Assembly (NCBI RefSeq): GCF_030463535.1 | Contig: NC_132899.1 | Location: forward strand, 19,367,490 to 19,431,489 | DNA: 64,000 bases | Direction: 5' to 3' | Source of the DNA: Salminus brasiliensis | Lineage: Eukaryota > Chordata > Actinopteri > Characiformes > Bryconidae | The notes under the pieces: model-generated | What the model saw: only the letters and a program-made list of their open reading frames with translations | What the model was told of the DNA's origin: nothing | The model's database searches: none | Part shown: piece by piece, positions 61,513-64,000 of the stretch | How positions within the stretch are numbered: the stretch's first letter is position 1 | Layout: each line of letters opens with the position of its first letter | Made by a program: the position numbers and the translations under genes

Positions 61513-63183
61513 ACAATGAAGTTACAGTAAGCTGGACTGGAAGGAACAGAGGTTATTTGCATTTATCAGTAACAAAAACAGCCTGTTTAAAGAGTACGTT
61601 CATCATCAATATCTGTTGGTATCCTGCCCTCTCAGCACATTTGAAAAATGCACGTTAGGTGATCGATAACAAGCGTGTGGAGATGGGGTGTAGTGAGGAG
61701 CAGGCAGGGTGAAAATGAGCCAATTGTAGAGTTTTCCGCTTCGTTTGTTGGATATGGGCTCTTTACATACTACATACTATCTCTCAATAAATGCATATAC
61801 TGAGATTGTGTGATAGAATAAAGAAGTGTGTGAAAAGCTCCTTATCTGGGCAGTAAGTGTTTAGGAGTAATGGAGTTAAACACTTAATAAGTGCCAAAAG
61901 TAGTGTTTTTACACCACTATGTTCATTAAAAACATATTCTAAAGCTCTCCTAATGTGAGTCTAGTATTACTTATAGTTATCATCCAACACCTGGATTGGT
62001 AAATCAGGGTTCAATGATAAAATCAGGTGAGCCGGTGATGGAATTCAACAAATCCGTTCCCTGCTTGGGGCGTCCGGGAGAAATCTACGTGCGTGCTTAG
62101 GTGCCTGAACCTTTGTGAAACTGTATATTTTCTCCAGGATCACAAGAGAACACAGTCTGGTGATGTTGTAAGGAGGTCCTCACCAGTCCACAGGGTTGTG
62201 TGCATGCTGCAGCAAGTAGGGGGACCTCTCTTTCCTCAGGCGATTGGTGTGTTTCGGTGGAGGTAAACTCTCTTGCCCATCACTGCCTGATGCCATACTG
62301 AAGCAGGCTGCCTCAGGCGCCCTGCTCAAACAGAAGGAGGCTGATCAAGAGTTTGCATCCGTGTAAAAGCACAGATAACCTCACAGAACATCGCTGATCG
62401 GGCTTCTTTCAGATTCTCCACATCTGACTGAGCCAAAACAGAGAGTTACAGTCATTACTTACTGAGGGTTGAAGCTCACCAGAAGGCTGATTTAATTAGC
62501 TATAGCCTCCTTCTAATCAATTAGTATGCTAGCAGGGTAGCTAGATAGCTAGCTGTGTGCTATATGCTACAGGTATCAGTGAATCATGCACACCAGCAGA
62601 GCTACCGAGCTAACGTTAGATTAGCTAGCTAATCTTGGGCACCAGCTTTGCTCTGCGTCCTTTTCACTTGCTCACTTTCTGTCAGTTTGCTTTTTAGGCA
62701 GCATTTTCACACAGACATGTCGCCGGTTTGTCGTGGTGCTTAACGTGATCGCAGGTCTTTTGCTGGACAGCTTGTTTGCTGGACGCTTCGCCTGCACCGT
62801 TGAGTTCAGTTTGTTTACATCGGTTAGCAGACTGGGGCAAAGTGACACTTAGCCAACTAGCCCTCACACACAGCACTAAAGACAGCGATTAGTTAGCTAG
62901 CACTAGCGTCCCGGCTAGCGGCACAGCGCTGGTACCACGAGAACCACCCTTAGCTCGTCCTCGGACGCGTGTTTAGCTTTTACCTGAAGCTGCGCTGACA
63001 CCTGAAATTCACAAGTCTAGGGTAGCTGTCAAAGTCCTGGGTGGGCGTGAGTTCAGAGCCCCGTCTGTTAAACAAAGTGCGAGTACGACCTCTGTCTTTT
63101 TTCGAGAAAGCTCCACTAAGCAGCCTGGAGGGTCCGAAGCGTCTGGTAGATGAGGGTGACCGTGTCCAGACCAGTCTGAGCAT
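21488..63183 (-). CDS. spata20: spata20, spermatogenesis-associated protein 20 (thioredoxin-like plus six-hairpin domains), 16 coding exons
   Basis: Joining 16 exons gives 2,451 bp of coding sequence, 816 residues plus stop. Every intron is GT-AG and all phases agree. Residues 1-60 are rich in Arg and Ser with few acids, like a mitochondrial presequence. Residues 90-260 form the DUF255 thioredoxin-like domain, with the redox-type motif [12 protein letters not shown] (C140, C143), then [11 protein letters not shown] and [13 protein letters not shown]. Residues 340-816 match the alpha/alpha six-hairpin (YyaL/SPATA20) part: [49 protein letters not shown] and [14 protein letters not shown]. The length is close to mammalian SPATA20 (about 790-800). 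Family knowledge links it to testis and a presumed redox or carbohydrate-related role; the biochemical reaction is not established. Intron lengths 1-15 are 662, 885, 91, 117, 169, 1268, 416, 1189, 427, 1191, 2227, 6488, 3733, 912 and 19470 bp. No other gene is visible nearby to suggest co-regulation. Confidence 0.95.
22375..22870 (-). mobile_element. Tc1-like transposon remnant (intron 15)
   Basis: The minus strand encodes an open stretch with [20 protein letters not shown] and [20 protein letters not shown], the helix-turn-helix/linker segment of a Tc1-type transposase. Downstream DNA to 22,375 continues toward the catalytic core (GGATCCAACCAGCCTTGTGT). The same family is present on the other strand at 55.5-56.4 kb. 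It is in the same orientation as spata20 and incomplete at both ends. Confidence 0.8.
24306..24430. repeat. foldback (long inverted repeat) element, copy 1 (intron 15)
   Basis: Begins CCTTGAGGAACTTTTAGAGG and ends AGCACTCAAGGAACTT, so the ends are inverse of each other. GGTGCTTTAAGGAACCTTCA sits in the left arm. Same family as 29.7 and 32.5 kb. Confidence 0.65.
25090..25430 (-). mobile_element. Tc1-like transposon remnant, catalytic part (intron 15)
   Basis: On the minus strand the DNA reads the 3' catalytic segment of a Tc1-type transposase, in pieces: [32 protein letters not shown] and a degraded DLNPIEDC. It lies in intron 15. No ends are identified. It is a different family from the remnant at 22.4 kb. 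Confidence 0.75.
29025..29051. repeat. (TAA)n microsatellite (intron 15)
   Basis: About nine ATA/TAA units. Confidence 0.9.
29704..29805. repeat. foldback element, copy 2 (intron 15)
   Basis: TCCTTGAGGAACTTTTGGAG, TTCTACAGTTTGAAACTGTG (a palindrome, CAGTTTGAAACTG) and GATGCTTTGAGGAACCTTCA. It corresponds to a single arm of copy 3, in reverse orientation to that copy's right arm. Confidence 0.65.
32203..32448 (+). other. 81-bp internal duplication with open frames on both strands (intron 15)
   Basis: Two units end in CTGCATCACAGC at 32,290 and 32,371, 81 bp apart. The plus strand is open from an ATG (32,203) for 81 codons and repeats a 27-residue pattern: [19 protein letters not shown], then [20 protein letters not shown]. 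The minus strand is open too, which 81-bp periodicity favours by chance. No flanking splice logic or known family is evident, so I do not call it a gene. Confidence 0.4.
32449..32606. repeat. foldback element, copy 3, both arms (intron 15)
   Basis: The left arm TCCTTGAGGAACTTTTGGAG..GGTGCTTTGAGAAAACTTCA and the right arm GGTTCCTTGAAGGTTCCTCA..GAACCTCAAGGACCTTTT are inverse copies around a short loop near 32,515. The left arm lacks the CAGTTTGAAACTG block present in the right. No protein coding. Confidence 0.7.
34255..34310 (+). repeat. GAACC-family fragment (intron 15)
   Basis: AAAATCAAAGGTACTTTAAA, then AATGCCATAGAAGAACCACT. These match the left end of the GAACC-type repeat at 6.4 and 15.0 kb. 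Confidence 0.5.
35750..35845. repeat. A-rich tract (intron 15)
   Basis: Several A runs ending in about 20 consecutive A. Comparable homopolymers: T run at 36,403-36,422; A runs at 58,327-58,346 and 51,446-51,461; C run at 12,776-12,787; G run at 39,475-39,488; A-rich block at 30,585-30,626. Useful mainly as assembly-error warnings. Confidence 0.85.
37580..38065 (+). repeat. degenerate tandem repeat, about 160-bp period (intron 15)
   Basis: GCTTGTTAGGTTTGACTGAG (37,637), GCTTGTTAGGTTTCTCTGAA (37,797) and GCTTGTTTGCAAAACAACTG (37,958) are spaced by about 160 bp. Each is followed by a GTATGGGC/GTGTGGGCT block and a TACTTA..ACCCAAG block. A dispersed fourth copy lies at 39,560-39,730 (AAGCATTACCCAAGTTTACT). 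Confidence 0.6.
38205..38555 (+). mobile_element. tRNA-derived SINE, GGCTCAGAGTGG family (intron 15)
   Basis: Begins GGGGCTCAGAGTGGCCCAGT (A box-like). The body contains TCTCTGGGTGGGTAGATGGC and AAAGAGGCGGTGGCTGGGTT, then GTATCGGAGGAGACGCGTGT, and it ends GCAGAAAAAGGGAAAA. Related to the copies at 48.8 kb (+) and 10.9 kb (-). Antisense to spata20. Confidence 0.75.
38751..38770. repeat. (CAT)n microsatellite (intron 15)
   Basis: Six to seven ATC/CAT units. Confidence 0.9.
39560..39730 (+). repeat. dispersed copy of the 160-bp repeat (intron 15)
   Basis: GATTGGTGAGGCTACTTCTT plus ATGTAAGCATTACCCAAG matches GATTGGTGAGAGTACTACTT plus ATGCAAGCATTACCCAAG at 37,718-37,760, and GCTTGTTTCATAAG follows at 39,711. 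Confidence 0.6.
40664..40888 (-). mobile_element. tRNA-derived SINE, complete (intron 15)
   Basis: On the minus strand: an A box-like TGGCACAACAGATG, a B box GGTTCGATTCC 70-80 bp later, a tRNA-unrelated body, and the tail GCTCTGGATAAGAGCGTCTG then CTAAATGCTGTAAATGTAAA, shared with V-SINE/L2-type fish SINEs. It looks full length and little decayed, so it is relatively young. It lies 240 bp inside intron 15 from exon 15, in the same orientation as spata20. Confidence 0.8.
41129..41209 (-). CDS. spata20: spata20 exon 15
   Basis: A short phase 0-0 exon of 27 codons, residues 734-760: [20 protein letters not shown] then SLFLPYK. This matches the IVICG-D-KALVQ-VHS-YIPNK segment of other SPATA20 proteins. 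The acceptor TTATTAG follows an unusually long pyrimidine tract; the donor AAA|GTAAGT is near consensus. Confidence 0.93.
41213..41274 (-). repeat. GAAA/GGAA microsatellite forming the exon 15 pyrimidine tract
   Basis: The plus strand is a 60-bp purine run (GAAAGAGAGAGACAGAGGGA..AAGGAAGGAAGGAAAG). On the transcribed minus strand it is an almost pure pyrimidine tract directly before the exon 15 acceptor TTATTAG. Confidence 0.9.
42122..42321 (-). CDS. spata20: spata20 exon 14
   Basis: Codes residues 667-733. It opens with the highly conserved [20 protein letters not shown], followed by [24 protein letters not shown] helices. Acceptor TCTAG|ATC, donor CAG|GTATGT. Ends in phase 0. Confidence 0.96.
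42490..42545 (-). repeat. GAACC-family fragment, inverted (intron 13)
   Basis: ACGTTCTTTTGGGGACCAAA then GGTGGCTCTTATATGGCATT is the reverse of the AATGCCATAGAAGAACCACT block. It lies about 170 bp upstream of exon 14. Confidence 0.45.
44854..44891. repeat. (CA)n microsatellite (intron 13)
   Basis: About 19 perfect CA units. Confidence 0.95.
46055..46263 (-). CDS. spata20: spata20 exon 13
   Basis: Codes residues 597-666 plus one base. It contains [20 protein letters not shown], then [16 protein letters not shown], as in mammalian SPATA20. Acceptor CTCCAG|AGC; donor CAGG|GTGAGA. It is separated from exon 12 by 6.5 kb. Confidence 0.96.
47580..47665 (+). mobile_element. Tc1-like terminal inverted repeat fragment (intron 12)
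   Basis: CTACAGTTGTGTTTAGAAGT followed by TTACATACACTCAACGTGG is the typical left end of salmonid/cyprinid-type Tc1 elements (CAGTTG..AGAAGTTTACATACACT). No transposase follows; only the end survives. Confidence 0.65.
47822..48040. mobile_element. MITE-like DNA transposon copy C, truncated (intron 12)
   Basis: The internal segment GTTGGAGTAACTCTCTCTAC, CAGGGAAGGCTTTCTACTTG and GGCATGGTGCCAGTAGGTTC matches copies A, B and D. Both terminal parts are lost. A different Tc1-type end lies 160 bp away at 47.58 kb. Confidence 0.6.
48826..49262 (+). mobile_element. tRNA-derived SINE, GGCTCAGAGTGG family with internal duplication (intron 12)
   Basis: Same family as 38.2 kb (GGGGCTCAGAGTGAACTCGG; GAGAGCGCACAATTGGTCTT; CTCCTAGTGTTGAGGGCATT). 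A 105-bp internal part is present twice with a 128-bp period: GACTAAGGCACTGTCACTAT at about 48,850 and again at 48,978. Confidence 0.72.
50915..51110 (+). mobile_element. hAT-like terminal fragment (intron 12)
   Basis: AGAGCTGGGCAATATGATGA, TATCGTGATAAATTGTTATT and GTGATAATATGC resemble the GGGCTGGGCGATATGACGATA-type ends of fish hAT elements. A weaker match, GGTGAGCAATGTGGTGATAT, is at about 17,150. No transposase. Confidence 0.4.
51825..51945 (+). mobile_element. Tc1-like transposase fragment (intron 12)
   Basis: The plus strand reads [20 protein letters not shown] then GTGQE and a stop, the VKHGGGS-MLWGCF-A-GTG core motif of Tc1 transposases. Only this short block is recognisable. Confidence 0.7.
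52752..52920 (-). CDS. spata20: spata20 exon 12
   Basis: Codes residues 541-596 plus two bases of Thr597: [20 protein letters not shown] through [20 protein letters not shown]. Acceptor TCTCAG|GTC, donor AAAC|GTAAGA. This is an amphipathic helix pair of the six-hairpin barrel. The C-terminal few residues (MEVEQ) are the least conserved part. Confidence 0.94.
53351..53775 (-). mobile_element. Tc1-like transposon remnant, internally deleted (intron 11)
   Basis: It starts with a terminal-repeat-like ACACTATATGGTGTCCCAAT and GGGACACCTACACATTACAC, jumps at about 53,480-53,500 to ACTATGCGCCTCTGCACTCG, and runs to CCCATTCTTTCACAAATATT and TGATTTTATACACCTGTA. On the minus strand the second half corresponds to the N-terminal DNA-binding part of a Tc1 transposase. 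The catalytic region is deleted. Confidence 0.78.
54420..55050. promoter_or_regulatory. candidate conserved non-coding element (intron 11)
   Basis: A repeat-free stretch directly upstream of exon 11's donor side. It is dense in homeodomain-type cores (TATTAATTGATGG near 54,981; GGTAATTAAGAACACTAATT near 55,022) and has no reading frame. Recognition rests on composition only. Confidence 0.3.
55148..55340 (-). CDS. spata20: spata20 exon 11
   Basis: Codes residues 477-540 plus one base. It contains [17 protein letters not shown], then [14 protein letters not shown], and ends in the conserved [12 protein letters not shown], split by the intron after the first base of Gly541. Donor ACG|GTAGGG. 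Confidence 0.96.
55497..56420 (+). mobile_element. Tc1-like transposon remnant, nearly full span (intron 10)
   Basis: About 920 bp that can be followed along a Tc1-type transposase gene from GAGCATTTCTAGATCTGCTG (first helix-turn-helix) through CTGTACAATCGTGGTGAGCA, AGCCAAGAACAGAAAGCTGA, GGTGGAGGGGGTGTTATGGG and TGCTGACCATGTGCATCCAT to the end GGCGTTCCTAATAAAATGCC. It has internal deletions and stops. It is antisense to spata20. Confidence 0.82.
56532..56744 (-). CDS. spata20: spata20 exon 10
   Basis: A phase 0-0 exon of 71 codons, residues 406-476. It starts with the family hallmark [12 protein letters not shown], followed by [16 protein letters not shown] and [15 protein letters not shown]. 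Donor CAG|GTGTGC. Confidence 0.96.
56745..58435 (-). other. spata20 introns 8 and 9 (around exon 9)
   Basis: No repeat family is recognised in introns 8 (57,247-58,435) and 9 (56,745-57,171), apart from an A run at 58,327-58,346 and a GCTAACGCTAGCC motif near 57,626. No additional exon is needed, because phases match across exon 9. Confidence 0.55.
57172..57246 (-). CDS. spata20: spata20 exon 9
   Basis: A short phase 0-0 exon of 25 codons, residues 381-405 ([20 protein letters not shown] and DLSHK). It fits between the HFEKML block and the [12 protein letters not shown] block. Acceptor CTGCAG|GTG, donor AAG|GTGTGC. Confidence 0.94.
58436..58540 (-). CDS. spata20: spata20 exon 8
   Basis: A phase 0-0 exon of 35 codons, residues 346-380. 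It holds one of the best conserved blocks of the family, [20 protein letters not shown] followed by [10 protein letters not shown], in the six-hairpin domain. Donor CAG|GTGTGT. Confidence 0.96.
58957..59087 (-). CDS. spata20: spata20 exon 7
   Basis: Codes residues 302-345, with the conserved [19 protein letters not shown] helix-and-turn. The start completes Val302. Donor CAG|GTAATT. A Tc1-like remnant begins only about 20 bp upstream, inside intron 6. Confidence 0.94.
59105..59480 (-). mobile_element. Tc1-like transposon remnant, N-terminal transposase and right end (intron 6)
   Basis: The minus strand from 59,299 reads [20 protein letters not shown] followed by [11 protein letters not shown], the typical start of a Tc1 transposase. 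It then frameshifts, with [20 protein letters not shown] recoverable in another frame. The catalytic part is absent. It ends about 20 bp from spata20 exon 7, so the insertion lies right at the acceptor side. Confidence 0.82.
60356..60557 (-). CDS. spata20: spata20 exon 6
   Basis: Codes residues 235-301 plus one base. The first half ([19 protein letters not shown]) is a helical linker leaving the thioredoxin domain. The second half has [16 protein letters not shown] and APKFPTP, which begin the alpha/alpha-barrel part. Donor CCAG|GTAAAC. Confidence 0.95.
60727..60870 (-). CDS. spata20: spata20 exon 5
   Basis: A phase 0-0 exon of 48 codons, residues 187-234. It has the conserved thioredoxin-fold segment [16 protein letters not shown] and the GGTYFPP motif. 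Acceptor TTAG|GCA, donor CAG|GTACAG. Confidence 0.95.
60988..61142 (-). CDS. spata20: spata20 exon 4 (CHWC motif)
   Basis: Codes residues 135-186. It carries the thioredoxin-like CXXC motif ([17 protein letters not shown]140/C143) and the conserved [19 protein letters not shown]. The preceding intron is only 91 bp. The exon ends in phase 0 at CAG|GTTTGA. Confidence 0.96.
61234..61298 (-). CDS. spata20: spata20 exon 3
   Basis: A 65-bp exon coding residues 113-134 ([20 protein letters not shown]), flanked by TTTAG acceptor and CAG|GTAAGA donor. It completes the Trp codon split by intron 2 and leaves one base for Val135. Confidence 0.95.
61455..61506. repeat. (AT)n microsatellite (intron 2)
   Basis: About 26 uninterrupted AT units, 160 bp upstream of exon 3 in transcript order. 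Likely polymorphic. Confidence 0.95.
62184..62321 (-). CDS. spata20: spata20 exon 2
   Basis: Codes residues 67-112 and two bases of codon 113. It holds the family signature [20 protein letters not shown] that opens the DUF255 domain. The acceptor is GAGCAG|GGCG and the donor TG|GTGAGG, which splits the Trp codon. An in-frame ATG at 62,296 (MASGSDGQE, residue 76) could start a shorter protein without the presequence. Confidence 0.95.
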
Positions 63184-63330
63184 CCTAAACGCAAACCAGT
63201 CCCGCCTGGAGTGCCGACTTTGGCACTGGACTGGACGTGAAGCCGCGTGAAGTTCACACACCGGCCACAAGAGGCCGCCAGAGCTCATGGGTCTGTAATG
63301 CGCCATGGTGCAGATTTCTCTGTACTACAG
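62800..63330 (-). promoter_or_regulatory. spata20 CpG-rich promoter and 5' region
   Basis: This stretch is visibly richer in GC and CpG than the surrounding AT-rich DNA (for example CTCGTCCTCGGACGCGTG near 62,955). It covers exon 1 and the start of intron 1. No TATA box is evident upstream of 63,183, as expected of a CpG-type promoter. The transcription start cannot be placed by eye. Confidence 0.5.
62984..63183 (-). CDS. spata20: spata20 exon 1 (start and presequence)
   Basis: Codes residues 1-66 and two bases of codon 67, beginning [15 protein letters not shown]. The donor is CAG|GTAAAA. The basic, Ser-rich, acid-poor start looks like a mitochondrial targeting sequence. I chose this ATG because vertebrate SPATA20 proteins also begin ML with an Arg-rich leader; its context has A at -3 and C at +4. 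An in-frame ATG 123 bp upstream (63,306) has a better context (CACCATGG) and is bounded by an in-frame TAG at 63,327-63,325, so a 41-residue N-terminal extension cannot be excluded. Confidence 0.78.
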
Positions 63331-63409
63331 AGCCCATAAAGGATCAGGGTGGAAAATATTTGGAGTATATTTATTATATTTATTTAATACTATGATTTAA
63401 TAAATATAC

Positions 63410-63824
63410 CCTATGAACAAAAGTATTGGGACGCATACTTATTAATTGTTTCTTTCGAAATCAATGGAGTTTATTTTATCCTGCTTTGGTTGGTCTAACT
63501 GTCTCTACTGTCCATCTAAGGCTTTCCACGAGATGCTGGACTAGGTCTTGGAGGTCAGGATGCTGGATGATCACCACCCCACCTCAGCCCCCTTTCTCCA
63601 AATCTTCCCAAAGGTATTGGACGGTGCACCCACCACCAGTCCAGAGGACACAGTTCCACTGCTCCTCAGCTCAATGCTGGGGGGCGTTGTACCCCTCTAG
63701 CCCACGCCTGGCCAGTAGGTTCATGTTTATCCAGCATTTGCACATCTGTGTCAGCAATTGGTTGCAACTTAAAGTAGTTGAATGCACTCATTAGAAGGGG
63801 TGTCCACAAACATTTGGACATATA
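63410..63824. mobile_element. MITE-like DNA transposon copy D, upstream of spata20
   Basis: About 415 bp bounded by imperfect inverted ends: CTATGAACAAAAGTATTGGG at one end and, on the other strand, ATATGTCCAAATGTTTGTGG. The inside shares long stretches with copies near 14.1, 16.1 and 47.8 kb (CTGTCTCTACTGTCC, CTCAATGCTGGGGGG, CACATCTGTGTCAGCAAT). There is no transposase. This is the most complete copy. I do not assign a superfamily; Tc1/mariner-related is possible from the ends. Confidence 0.75.
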
Positions 63825-64000
63825 TTTCCCTCAGTTTAGAGCGGATGTTTTAGTTCAAATGAGGGGACGGATTGTTAAATTAAGAAAATAACCTTTATTC
63901 CCCTAAATATTCTTTTTCCACCTTGATCATTTAAGGCATCCATAGTTTAATCAATATTCGTGTAAAATTGTAATTATTGTAGCCAATAACTGACCTTCCA

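Larger units (their letters stand above)
61299..62983 (-). other. spata20 introns 1 and 2
   Basis: Intron 1 contains a cluster of AGCTAGCTAG and GAGCTAACGTTAGATTAGCT steps (62,520-62,635), a motif type common in teleost introns. Intron 2 has the (AT)n tract. Nothing else is seen. Confidence 0.55.

Overview
The window is vertebrate nuclear DNA, almost certainly from a teleost fish. It holds one recognisable gene split into many GT-AG exons, long AT-rich introns, many degenerate Tc1-like transposon remnants, tRNA-derived SINEs with the fish-type tail (GCTCTGGATAAGAGCGTCTG), short microsatellites and GCTAACGTTAGCTA-type motifs. One SINE family resembles elements I associate with characiform, siluriform or gymnotiform fish, so an otophysan source is plausible but unproven.

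The gene is spata20 (spermatogenesis-associated protein 20; thioredoxin-like plus six-hairpin domains) on the minus strand. I joined 16 coding exons from 63,183 (start) down to 21,488 (stop). All junctions are GT-AG, all phases match, and the product is 816 residues with no internal stop. Exons 1-11 lie within 8 kb (63.2-55.1 kb). Exons 12-15 are spread over 52.9-41.1 kb, and the last coding exon sits alone at 21.5-21.7 kb beyond a 19.5 kb intron.

Layout: 1-21 kb is downstream intergenic DNA with no gene I can support. It contains Tc1 remnants (9.8-10.4 and 13.6-14.1 kb), a LINE fragment (6.6-6.8 kb), SINE pieces, MITE-like elements and a local duplication (15.7/16.4 kb). 21.5-63.2 kb is spata20; its introns hold further Tc1 remnants (22.4, 25.1, 51.8, 53.4, 55.5 and 59.1 kb), foldback elements (24.3, 29.7 and 32.5 kb), SINEs (38.2, 40.7 and 48.8 kb), a 160-bp degenerate tandem repeat (37.6 kb) and several repeat-free AT-rich stretches that could be conserved regulatory DNA. 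63.2-64 kb is the promoter side, where a MITE-like element begins about 100 bp beyond an in-frame upstream ATG.

I see no new multi-gene system. The points most worth a second look are the choice of spata20 start codon (dual targeting), the very long terminal intron, the foldback family, and a frame-preserving 81-bp duplication at 32.2 kb.
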